Shown here in pieces: positions 54,710-64,000 of a stretch of 64,000 nt of DNA; the stretch's first letter is position 1; each line of letters opens with the position of its first letter. The notes beneath the pieces were generated by a model, which saw nothing but the letters and a program-made list of their open reading frames with translations, was not told the DNA's origin and searched no databases. Made by a program: the position numbers and the translations under genes. The stretch is taken from the NCBI RefSeq assembly GCF_023159225.1, contig NC_063162.1, positions 90,419,880 to 90,483,879 on the forward strand, written 5' to 3'. Origin of the DNA: Perognathus longimembris pacificus. Taxonomy: Eukaryota; Chordata; Mammalia; Rodentia; Heteromyidae.

Positions 54710-56760
54710 AAAATCCATCATTCTCAAGTAAATTTTGCTCTATAAGGAAGTGTAACACATATGTGGGTTTTTTCCTTTGGCTTGTGATTCTGATATAACA
54801 TCATTAACCTATAGGCTTTGCATTCCCCCCTCCCCACCCCACCCCCGGTATATGAATCAGAACACTGATGGCTGCATGCAGTTTGGAACCTGTTTCTGAT
54901 TTCTACCTTCAGACTTCATGGTGTGTAGTTGTCTGTACACTTGATGTGTGCATGAAGATTTTTCTGGAAGCTCTGAGCCAAGATCCCATCATTATTCATC
55001 CCTTAGTATGGCACTTGTCACTTTCTATTCATCAACACACAGGAGGGCCAGAATATATTGGTTTTGACTTTTTTTTTCTCAATTCAGACTTCCCATGGAG
55101 GGTACCACTGTAGATATTTGCCAAGAGTTAAGAAAAAAAGGAGGAGGGCAATGGCTTTAATTTTTCACTTTGCTTATTGTCAACTGTTAATGCCTATTGG
55201 CCTAAGAAAAAATAGATTATTTTCAAAGACTGTCAGGAGGATTTTTAATCTATAAGAAATAAAAAAAAAGTTTGTATCATTAGAAAAGTAATGAAACTTG
55301 GTGCGGTGCTGAGATGAATTTAACACCTTAAATTTGCTGTGTATTTAAATCAATGTAGATGGTGCTACATAAGACAAAACAAACCAAAAACAAATAAATA
55401 AATAAAATTCCAAGGAAGATTCAGAGACATTGATTGTGGCCAAAATACGCCCCAACACTGTTAAGAGGTTTGCTTCAGTAATGTCTGTGACCATTGATGC
55501 AATCAATGAAACTCATTGTTTCAAGAGCATCCAATTATCAGTTTACTATAGAGTGAGCACACTAATAAATCAACATACTTTACATAGAATTAGACAGAAC
55601 CAACGTGCAAGTTAATAACAAGGTATTAAAAAAAATGTAGGATGAATTCCCAATAGGCCTGGGGAAAAATGGGTTGTGATAAATTATTTCACTTAAATTT
55701 GATTCATAGGTGTAAATATTTTAAAGCCTACTTTTCTGATCAGTAGTTTATGGCTAACAATATTAATAGAGTTTGATTAAGCACTTAAGAGAACAGATCA
55801 ATAGACCTCTGTCATATTTACACAATAAAAGAGGAGAGTTATTCAGTGAATGCAAACCAACTGGAATTGAAGTACTATATTATTCAGAAAGTTAACAGTA
55901 ATATTTTTCCCAAGTACTTGGGTCATTTGGAAAATGGGCCTTCTTAATAGAATTCAACAGCTTAGATGCAATGAACTGAAAAATGAGTAAAGCAAGAGAA
56001 TTATCAGAAACAAAATAAATCAAGTCAGTTACTATTGGTGGGAGAATTTTTTTTCCATAAGAAATATACACCAATTGTGAATGAAGAAGATGTGGTTGTG
56101 AGCTAAGTAAAAGACTACAACTTAGAAATGTCCTGTGGTATTTTTGGTGACTGGTGGTGACAGAGGGTATTCAGACATAGCACAAGATTTGTCCTGCATC
56201 ATCAGAGACCTTCAACAAGATGCATTTACAATTATAATTCAATGTAAGAATTGTTTCATTAAAGTTGAAATCTGATTTTCATCCAGTCAACCAATCTTGA
56301 TCATTTATAGCTCAGAGAATGGACTGAAGCCTGCAGGACTGGTGAACTTAATTCCTGACTGACCGTGGCAAACATTTCCAGAAAAGAACTTAACTTTGGA
56401 AACTGCAAGGAGAAACAAATGGGAAATACTTATGTTCCTTTAGGAACAGAGCTACTGGAACTCTTCTAGGAACCAAAAAGGTGGCCTTTGAGAACTTGGA
56501 CAAATTAAGACCCAGTTTAAATGAGTTTGAAATTTAGGAGCTAGAGCATTAGAGTAGGAGTTAGAAATGTCAAATTACAACCCTGGTTTTGTGAAAATGG
56601 GATCTGCTACTGATACTGGGTACAAGAGAAAGGGAAGATTATGAATTCTGAACCCCAAGATAACTATATTTGACTCCACTACCTATATTCTTGCAGTTTT
56701 CATCCATTGTGTGTTACTATAAGAAAATACCACATTAAAAAAAAAAAAGGCAGGGGAAGG
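54710..56760. other. Long repeat-free block
   Basis: No SINE, L1 or LTR recognised over about 2 kb. Short A-runs lie at 55260 and 56738. No gene found; 55270-55620 is a possible conserved noncoding piece by inference. Confidence 0.35.
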
Positions 56761-56767
56761 ATAATGA

Positions 56768-56960
56768 GCCAGACATAGTGGTGCAAGCCTATAATCCTAC
56801 TCTACTTGAGAGGCAAAGACAGGCAGGAGGATTGAAAGTTGGAAGCCAATCCAGGCAAAGTTTGTGAGACCATTAAAAAATGAAATATAAGCAAAAAATC
56901 TGGGGGGCAAGGCTGATGTGGCAGTTTGTCTAGCAAACTCAAGGCCTTTTTGCAATCCTA
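56768..56960 (+). mobile_element. B1-ID dimeric SINE (old)
   Basis: GAGCCAGACATAGTGGTGCA begins a B1. The right part (GGCTGATGTGGCAGTTTGTC, CTAGCAAACTCAAGGCC) is ID-like, not Geo. Confidence 0.65.
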
Positions 56961-57478
56961 GTCTTTAAAAAATGATATTACTTAGGCTGGTCCACATGCT
57001 TTCTCATGCCATGCCCTGGCAATATGGAAGAAATGTCGTTTTGCTGAAGCAGAGTGGATGATCTGTGAATACTGCTCTGGGTCTTAGGTAAAATGGCGTC
57101 GGTTCCTGGACTTCACAGTTACATGATTCACTGTACCATCTTATCATTGAAGTGAAGTTTGAATTAAACAGTCCATTTGTCTTGAAACGTGATTCTTCCT
57201 AAAGTTAAACCACTGATTCTCACCCGAATGCTTTTATAGCACCAATGCTCAGCCTCACGCTGGACCAATCAAATCATGATTTATTTCTGCCACATTGTGG
57301 TATTTTTTAAAGTTTCTCAGGGGAATGTAACGTGTCATCAAGATGAGTCTGGATTCCATTAGTAAAATCAGAATCTGGAATCATTACTAGGTAATCAACC
57401 AACATTTCCTGCTAACTCTATTTGCTAAAGAGATTTCCAGTTTCTTTTAGTGATCCAATCCAATCTTCAAAACTATTC
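56961..57478. other. Unique sequence
   Basis: No gene or repeat recognised. Confidence 0.4.
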
Positions 57479-57479
57479 C

Positions 57480-57690
57480 TTGCTGGTGGCTCTCATCTAT
57501 AATCCAAGCTACTAAGGAGAGTGAGATCCAAAGGATTATGACTCAAACCTACCACCAGCAGAAAAGTACAAGAAACTCCATCTATAATCAATCAGGAAGA
57601 AAATACATGCTGGAGACATGGCTCAAGTGGTAGAGTGTTAGTTGGACAAACATAGATCCCTGAGTTCAAACTACAATATTCACACTTTAA
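57480..57690 (+). mobile_element. B1-Geo SINE
   Basis: TGCTGGTGGCTCTCATCTAT (B1) and CATGGCTCAAGTGGTAGAGT (Geo). Confidence 0.8.
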
Positions 57691-57699
57691 AAACAAAAG

Positions 57700-58450
57700 G
57701 CTATATTCCTAACACTGTTTCTTCTTACTACTTTGGAACAATTAGCCTCATGACATAATTTTAGAGCAGAAGTCTGTGAACATTAATTAAGGAGGAAGTT
57801 AAATGGCATTACTTGAATATTTGCCAAATTGTATTTCATATACAACACTTTTATACCAACAACAGACATCATGATCAAAATCGTGACAAGTGGAATTCGT
57901 GCATGTTTCCATGCAAGTGTGCATGTTTCTGTGTGTGTATACGTGTGTGCATGTGTGTGTGCATCTAGGTGAGCATCTGTGTGTGTATCCTACAACACTT
58001 CACACACAGCAATGTGCTGCTTGTAAGTGCAATAGTTGCTGAATAGGAAAGTGCTATAAGGACAAGATAAAATTACAGGGCATCAGACTCTAGTAGTTAT
58101 TCTGTCAAGCATTAAGGAAGAATGCAAATTATTAAAAACCCCGAACAATCAATTAAAATTGATCTTGGTTTGCTCTCCATTGATTCTCTGGCTGAATCTT
58201 GGACAAGAGGGAGTGTCTCTGGAGACAATAGCCATAAAGTCAAGTCCCCTCACACCCCTCCTTATCCTCCAGGGTGCGGTGGTATATTGAACTCTTTTTC
58301 AAAGTGGCAGCTTTTTCAGGATGGAGATCATTACATGTAGAAGAAGAGATGTTTCCCTGGGAGCCTGTATTCAACACTAGCATACTCTATTAGTAATCTA
58401 TCACTGATATTCATATTTCAAACTACAGACAGCATTTGTAGTTGATAAGG
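57700..58450. other. Unique sequence with a loose GT-rich tract
   Basis: An imperfect GTGT/GCAT alternating run lies at 57905-57985. The frame at 58122-58340 has no family features. No gene recognised. Confidence 0.4.
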
Positions 58451-58454
58451 TTAG

Positions 58455-58690
58455 TATTTGCCAAGCATTGGTAGCACATGCCTGTAGTATTAGCCATTCA
58501 GGTAGTTGATACGTGAAGATGGGGGTGGGGAGAGGGAGGGAGGCTCCAGATCTATGATACTTTTATCTCAAATTAATCAGCAAAAATATGACTCAAGTGG
58601 TAGAGGACCATTGAGTGGAAAAAGTCAAGCAAGAGTATAAGATCTAGAGTTTAAGCCCTAGTGCTGGCATGTACAGACATGCACAAAAAA
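58455..58690 (+). mobile_element. B1-Geo SINE, Geo degraded
   Basis: GCATTGGTAGCACATGCCTG (B1) and ATGACTCAAGTGGTAGAGGA (Geo), ending near ACAAAAAAAGG. Confidence 0.77.
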
Positions 58691-58762
58691 AGGTTGGTAT
58701 TTGACTAGTTTGATGTATAAATGACTTAAGGGTTATATAGATTTGTGAAGAGTCTGTTGCAA

Positions 58763-58972
58763 GTTGGGTGCTGGTGGCTCATGCCTGTAATCCTAGCTAC
58801 TTAGGAGGCTGATTTGATGGCTGTTTAAAGCCAGCCTGGGCAGAAAATTCCATGAGATGCTTACCTCTAATAAACTACCCCCAAAAAGCTAGAAGTGGAG
58901 CTGTGGCTCAAGTGGTAGAGCACTAAACTTGAGCTCTGGGACAGCGCCCAGGCCTAAGTTCAAGCCCCAGGA
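58763..58972 (+). mobile_element. B1-Geo SINE
   Basis: GTTGGGTGCTGGTGGCTCAT (B1) and AGCTGTGGCTCAAGTGGTAG (Geo), ending CAAGCCCCAGGACACACACA. Confidence 0.88.
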
Positions 58973-59024
58973 CACACACACACACACACACACGCACACA
59001 CACACACACATACACACACACACA
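58970..59024. repeat. (CA)n microsatellite at a SINE tail
   Basis: About 26 CA units with CG and TA variants, continuous with the Geo tail. Confidence 0.95.
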
Positions 59025-59039
59025 ATAGAATAAAAAAGA

Positions 59040-59555
59040 GCCTGTTGCTGATGTGAGTTTAGATAGTCTGGTGGCCTCCTTACTTTGGCTTAGCTACTTC
59101 TAACAACCAAATGTCCCAAGGGCTCACTACTGTCTAGTTTCCACTCTGGTGGCCCCACCTTGACTCTCTCTGGGTTCATCTCTGTAGAATACTTCATTGT
59201 GACTCTTCTCTGTCTTCAGCTCTCTTTATAAAAGTGACTTCATACAAGTTGCCAGGTCACCTTTCCATTCACATGAAGGGATGGGTGTCATTACAGTAAA
59301 GATTCTTTGAATCCAGTAAGCTCTAGATTCTCTATGTGCGGCCCCACAGCACCATCTGAAGCCTTGAGAGAAAGGCAAACTCTTCTGGCTAAACTGTGGC
59401 CCACAGAATCAGAGATCCAGGACCCAGTACCATGTGTCTTACCAGATGCTAAAATCTAAAGGGTAATAAACTTGGCTCTGAGATGTTTGTTTCGGGGTGG
59501 GCATCTCTTTCCTCTTGAGAATGAAGGTAAATAAATAGCCCTATGCAATTTTTTT
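59040..59555. other. Unique sequence
   Basis: No gene or repeat recognised. Confidence 0.4.
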
Positions 59556-59559
59556 TTGA

Positions 59560-59860
59560 TAGGGATAGCATTACTGGGGCTTGAACTCAGAGCCTGGAAA
59601 TGGCTATGCTAAATCATACTTCTTTATTTTGCTTTCGTGATTTTTCAGATCAGGTTTAATGTATTTGCTTTGGATCTTAACTCTTTTACCAGTGTCTCCT
59701 GTGTAACTGATAGTGGTGTGGGCTACCACCCCACTTGGCTTTCTTGTTGAGATGGAGGGTCTTGGTAAGTTTTTGCCTAGGCTTGCCTTGAACCACATCC
59801 TTCTGGTCTCTACCTCCCAAGTAGCTGGTATTATAGGCATACACTACTGTACTTACCCTT
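59560..59860 (-). mobile_element. Old B1-containing SINE
   Basis: TACTGGGGCTTGAACTCAGA at the left end resembles a Geo/ID tail. TTGCCTAGGCTTGCCTTGAA and CTCCCAAGTAGCTGGTATTA are B1. The middle (59620-59740) is unrelated or decayed. Confidence 0.65.
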
Positions 59861-59869
59861 TATCTCAAA

Positions 59870-60878
59870 GATAAAATGTGGTTGGCAGTTTTCCAATGTC
59901 ATAGCCATATGGGTAGGTGGCCTATAATTGCCACTCAATAAATCTTTGCCTTAGATTAAAGATCAATAGGGAAATTCTATTGTAATTTTCTACCTCATGC
60001 GCCTAGGGACACTGAAATTCTTGGTGTGGTTTGTGCAGTAATCGCACTGGGTATTATTTATCATGGGATGCATAACAATGATGCAGGAGTGGGCCCTAGT
60101 GGAGATGTGACACAATGTGACCATTTAGAAGGTGGAAGGTTTGAGTTCATGGACTGAAACTTTCATCAGGACTGCGTTGCTTAGAGCTGTAAGAGCTTGC
60201 TAGAAGGTGGGATGCAGCAGAACAAGATTTTGGAATTTTCTCAAGTACATATTGTTTACCTAGAACAACTAGGATTAAATGTTAGAATATGTGAAGTAGG
60301 GTTATTTACAAATGAAACAGAACTTGGATGGGATGCTGGAAACAGGAATCCAGTCAGCTTTATCATCAGGCCATATCCTTTGGGCCTGTGTAGATTGCTT
60401 TAAACTTGCAAAAAGTAAATAAATAAATAAAACCTAGAGACTTGGAGAGTAGGAGAAATCTTAGTGAATATAGTACAATTTGAGTTGATAGGCTAAGGTG
60501 CAGATGGTCTCATTGTGAGGTCATTTGGGTCGGTGACAGAGGAGCTGAGAGGACTGGAATTCTGCTTTCTGTCCATTGTCTTGTTCTACGCTAAGCTGAG
60601 CCATCTGAGACCTGCCAGGCTCTTGTCCAGGAGACTCTTATTCACTGATGTTGGCTCTTCTTGACAAGCAGCCTGTGCCATGATTGAAATTAAGGCAGAA
60701 GTTCTAGCTCCTGTGTTTTCTGATTGCCTTGAGTATCTCTAGAAGACTGAGGATCACAGATAAAGGAAATGCTGACAGTGTTGGTCCTTGCTATTTCTTT
60801 TCTTGGGATGAAGCCTGATGTCATCATCTCCATTGTGAGCCAGGATTTATACTCAGAAACATTGTGAAGAACATAACT
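59870..60878. other. Unique sequence
   Basis: No gene or repeat recognised. (AAAT)n is at 60413-60432. Confidence 0.4.
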
Positions 60879-60879
60879 G

Positions 60880-61095
60880 ATGAATGAAGCAAGGAAGGGG
60901 AAGAAAATATAGTCACAAAATACATTGCATACTCTACAAAATTAAGAAAATTGAGGGAAGGTATGGGGTTGGGAGGGATAGGTGAGGATGATGAAGGGGA
61001 TGATATTGATCAAGACACATTTTATTCATATTCTCCTTTATTGAATGGCAAGTCCATTGTATAACTGCTTAAAGGTAAAAACAAAACAATATTTT
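60880..61095 (+). mobile_element. L1 3' UTR fragment
   Basis: GATCAAGACACATTTTATTC and ATTGTATAACTGC match the pattern of 23108-23310. Confidence 0.62.
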
Positions 61096-61099
61096 TAAA

Positions 61100-61765
61100 A
61101 AATGTTTCTTCTTGTATAAAAGAAACCATAATTGTCAGATACCAGAAAAGTGATTACATAAATGTTGCAGTTTCTGTACGATGGAATATTATGAAATTAT
61201 TAGTATTAAATTATAAAGAAGTTTTAATGACATGGTTTAACATGCTATGTGTAATGACAAGTAAAGAAAAGCCAGATATAACAACTATATGTAATGCAGT
61301 ACAACCACATTTTGAATTATATAAATTTCTATTTTATATTCAGCAAAGCCTGCGAATGAAATACATCAAAATATTAATAGTGTTTATCACAGCTATTTAA
61401 AGAAAAAATTGTACTTTGTATATTTTATTTTTCTTCATATCTGATCTGTAGGTTTTTTTTGAGAGGTTGAAATTGGAGTCTTTATTAAAAGGCCAGCAAC
61501 TGCATGCAAACTCCTGTCTCAATGCCAACAAATGCACTTAACATGGTTAGGAAACTGAGCCATGAAGGCTGGAGAGGAAAGACAGAACAAAAACAATACC
61601 AACAAACCAGATCAGCTCCAATGAAGAGCTAAAGTGGGACATCATGGTGACTAGAGAAGAGACAGGAGACAGGAGATGAACACGGAGACATGTGGCATGG
61701 CCCTGATTTGTATTTTTATATGAGTATTTGTTACATTTAAATGAAGAACAAAAACCTGAGGAAGA
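61100..61765. other. Mostly unique; possible LTR relic
   Basis: Around 61470-61700 there is a minus-strand AATAAA-like signal (TTTATTAAAAGG on plus) and a G/A-rich block, which could be LTR. Evidence is weak. Confidence 0.3.
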
Positions 61766-61767
61766 TT

Positions 61768-61985
61768 GGACCCGTGGCTGGCTCATGCCTGCCAGGATGC
61801 TGAGATCTGAGGACTGAGGTTTTTAGTCATTATGGGCAGAAATGTTCGTAAGCTTTATGTGCAACTAATCATTCAAAAGCCAGGAGTGGAAATGTGGCTC
61901 AAGTGGTAGGGCTCCTCTCTCGAGTAGAAAAAGGCAAGAGAGGGTATGAGACTGCAAGGCCCCAAGTCGAACCCCAGTACCAGCA
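61768..61985 (+). mobile_element. B1-Geo SINE, B1 shortened
   Basis: GGCTGGCTCATGCCTGCCAG begins the B1 (the TAATCCTAGCTACTCAG segment is deleted). Geo (AATGTGGCTCAAGTGGTAGG) ends in CGAACCCCAGTACCAGCACA. Confidence 0.83.
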
Positions 61986-61999
61986 CACGCACATGGGAG

Positions 62000-62033
<34 letters not shown>
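61983..62033. repeat. CG/CA microsatellite at a SINE tail
   Basis: A GCGCGCGC core flanked by CA units, continuous with the Geo tail. Confidence 0.95.
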
Positions 62034-62119
62034 AATATGAAGAGAGAAAAATGACGAATTATTTTTACAATCTTAAAATCTCTTTACCTAGTGGGATATA
62101 AGCAAATGGATTCTACCAC

Positions 62120-62225
62120 AAAAGCCAATAAAAAAATTAAATTATTCTCAATGTACTCACTACCTTACATATGTAACTGTAACCCCTCTATATCACCTTG
62201 ACAATAAAATTAAATTTTACAAAAG
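62120..62225 (+). mobile_element. L1 3' end fragment
   Basis: TGTAACTGTAACCCCTCTAT, CACCTTGACAATAAAATTAA and a short A-rich end. It matches the antisense micro-insertion at 47319-47354. Confidence 0.75.
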
Positions 62226-62239
62226 AAAATATATGAAGC

Positions 62240-62276
62240 TCATATATATATGTACATATATATATATATATATAAT
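62240..62276. repeat. (TA)n microsatellite
   Basis: Mostly TATA alternating sequence. Confidence 0.9.
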
Positions 62277-62463
62277 ATGTGCACTGGAGAGTATAGTTAA
62301 AGTTTTATTTGTGATAAACATTTCCAACCTTGAGTGAACAGGAAGCTTTGATTAGAGAGAGATACCCTTTGCCAGTTTTTATTCATTTCAGGAATGACCC
62401 ATGTTTAAAGGATATGAAATCTCACAAGTCATAAATTGTAACTAGGCTATTGAGAGCACCTGG

Positions 62464-62509
<46 letters not shown>
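62464..62509. repeat. (GT)n microsatellite at a SINE tail
   Basis: About 22 GT units before the minus SINE. Confidence 0.95.
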
Positions 62510-62690
62510 ACTAGAGCTAGAACTCAGGGCCTGGATGTTGTCCCTTATCTGTTTTGTTCACAGCATCATTTCTGGCTCTTTGCTGGTTAATTGACCTTCC
62601 TGCCTGGGCTGCCTTCAAACCACACTCCTCAAATCTCACCCTCATGAGTAGTTAGGATTACAAGTGTGAGCCACTGGTGCCTGGCAGAAC
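62510..62690 (-). mobile_element. B1-Geo SINE
   Basis: AGCTAGAACTCAGGGCCTGG (Geo), GCTGGTTAATTGACC linker and B1 (TAGTTAGGATTACAAGTGTG). Confidence 0.85.
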
Positions 62691-62919
62691 GGCACCTTTT
62701 AATTTAGAAATAGCGCACATAGTACTTTAGCAAGAATTATAATATCAAACTATTTCTGGTACATTTTTCTATTTAGTGTTTCCCTAATTTAAATCCTTCT
62801 CGAATATTCTAGCCTGTCATCTCTAATGATAATAAAATCACAGTTAAATGTCGAAAATCACCTATGGAATGAAAAAAAGTATAAAAAAATAATAACACCT
62901 GGTGGGGGGGGGAGTTGTT

Positions 62920-63000
62920 GTTTACAGAACTGGGGATTAAGTTCAGACTCTAGTGTTTGCCAGGCAGATGCTCTATCACTTGAGCCACACCTCAGGCTAT
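62920..63000 (-). mobile_element. ID-like SINE fragment
   Basis: ACTGGGGATTAAGTTCAGAC and CACTTGAGCCACACCTCAGG are antisense tRNA-derived SINE. A G-run (62903-62912) precedes it. Confidence 0.6.
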
Positions 63001-63004
63001 GTCT

Positions 63005-63380
63005 TTCTAGATAATTCCATATTGAAAGTAAGAAGGAATGAGTTACTGAGAAGAATGATTCTGGAAAGGCAAAGGGAATTTCAGAATAGAAATTTCTCTA
63101 GCAATTCTGTTGTAATAAATGAACACTACCATCTTGAGGAGAAAAAGAAAAAACTATCTCTGTCTCATGAAATCTGTTACCATCCAGGAATGGGGGGTGG
63201 GGGGAATTTGATGGGCTGTCTTGGGGTGAGCTCTGGGAGACCAGAGAAAGAGTGGTTTCAGAAAGAAGCAAGATTCAGAGCAGAAAAAGACAAGCTTATT
63301 ATAGTCATGGGTACCAAGGTACAAGTTACAGCTCAAAGAGGGGGAAATGGGTCTTAAGTTCAGAAATTCTTTGGAAAAAT
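63005..63380. other. Unique sequence
   Basis: Overlapping frames on both strands (62953-63357 and 63154-63423) show no family features. The frame on plus begins inside the ID fragment. Confidence 0.4.
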
Positions 63381-63385
63381 CTAAT

Positions 63386-63590
63386 AAAAAGCTGGGCATG
63401 ATGGTGTTTACCTGACATCTCAAAGGAGGTAGAAAGGGTAAACAGAATCATGGTCCAGGCTGGCCTGAGCAAAAAAGTGATTATCTTGTTTAAAAAAAAG
63501 AAAAAGTAAAAGAAAAAAGGGATGGGGTGTGGTTCAAGGGGTAGAACACTTGCCTAGCAAGTCCAAGATGTTGAATTCAAACCCACTACA
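63386..63590 (+). mobile_element. B1-ID dimeric SINE
   Basis: AAGCTGGGCATGATGGTGTT begins B1. An A-rich spacer follows, then an ID monomer (GTGTGGTTCAAGGGGTAGAA, CTTGCCTAGCAAGTCC). Confidence 0.75.
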
Positions 63591-63642
63591 AAAAAATTAT
63601 TTAACTTCATTGTTTCAGCTCCTTCATCTATAGAATTGGATA

Positions 63643-63692
63643 CATACATGTATACATACATACATACATACATACATACATACATACATACA
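63643..63692. repeat. (ATAC)n microsatellite
   Basis: About 11 CATA units directly before the next SINE. Confidence 0.95.
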
Positions 63693-63915
63693 GCTAGAGT
63701 CTGGTGGCTCATATCTGTAATTCTAGCTACTCAGGAAGTTGAGACCTAGATGATTCTAGTTGCAAGGCAACTCAGGCAAAAAAGCCCATGAGAGTCCATT
63801 TCCAATTAACCATCAAAACAGTAGACTGGAGATATGGTTTACATAGTAGAATACCACATGTGAGCAAGAAAGCTGAAAGCCCCTGAGTTCAAGACCCAGT
63901 ACAGGCAATAAATAA
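63693..63915 (+). mobile_element. B1-Geo SINE
   Basis: GTCTGGTGGCTCATATCTGT (B1), TTCCAATTAACCATC linker and Geo (ATACCACATGTGAGCAAGAA), ending in an (AAAT)n tail. Confidence 0.83.
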
Positions 63916-64000
63916 ATAAATACACAAAATCTTATCTACACGTTGCACAGACAAATTCCTTTGGCCACATGAAGCATTAAGAATACTGCCTGGCACAAAA

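Noticed and set aside
54314..54758. Overlapping 137-145 codon S/F/L/P-rich frames
   Set aside because: They are antisense translations of a purine microsatellite; the same applies to frames at 6544-6801, 32174-32458, 35332-35664 and 37858-38477.
57905..57985. Z-DNA forming GT/GC tract as a regulatory element
   Set aside because: The alternation is too interrupted to make a specific claim.

Overview
This is vertebrate, mammalian nuclear DNA: AT-rich, without operons, and full of SINEs, L1 fragments, LTRs and microsatellites. It looks like a geomyoid rodent (kangaroo rat, pocket mouse or pocket gopher group). The key evidence is a dimeric SINE whose left monomer is ID/tRNA-Ala-like and whose right monomer is the same in every copy, matching the IDL-Geo SINE that the literature (as I recall it) restricts to Geomyoidea. 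I found no intact protein-coding gene, spliced exon, functional tRNA/rRNA, CRISPR array or prokaryotic-style system. Long open frames are translated microsatellites, L1 ORF2 remnants or chance frames. The window is best described as intergenic or deep-intronic.

Layout. 0-5.5 kb: L1 ORF2 and 3' UTR fragments, a B1-Geo SINE with target-site duplication (TSD), and a minus-strand LTR (3.1-3.6 kb). 5.8-6.2 kb: a broken processed beta-2-microglobulin copy, the only recognisable gene-derived sequence. 6.3-7.0 kb: two head-to-head SINEs separated by a TTCC array. 9.3-10.4 kb: a repeat-free block that could be a conserved regulatory element and holds the longest non-repeat open frame. 10.5-18.3 kb: a dense SINE zone with a trimeric IDL-Geo-Geo element and a ~410 bp GGA array. 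18.3-23 kb: mostly unique sequence. 23.1-26.3 kb: L1 remnants, including a 1.9 kb minus-strand L1 that carries an 84 bp inverted copy of nearby DNA. 28-30 kb: two adjacent IDL-Geo SINEs and an L1 tail with a clean TSD. 31-41 kb: microsatellites, SINE/L1 nests and long pyrimidine arrays. 42-47 kb: SINEs, an orphan 3' UTR retrocopy, an LTR and a MaLR LTR. 47-54 kb: a 36 bp L1 micro-insertion, a lone Geo monomer, a second copy of the 45.8 kb LTR family, nested SINEs and a purine array. 54.7-64 kb: mostly unique sequence with scattered B1-Geo and B1-ID SINEs.

How the parts relate. The window records L1-driven retroposition: L1 copies, three SINE architectures (IDL-Geo, B1-Geo, B1-ID) and two processed transcripts, many with readable TSDs. 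SINE 3' tails seed most of the CA/GT microsatellites and the giant GGA array. Three IDL-Geo copies are almost identical and mark a recently active subfamily. The best second-look items are the 84 bp templated inverted insertion, the B1-Geo/lone-Geo/trimer evidence for modular Geo monomers, the orphan retrocopy at 44.6 kb, and the GGA array. I found no convincing novel functional system.
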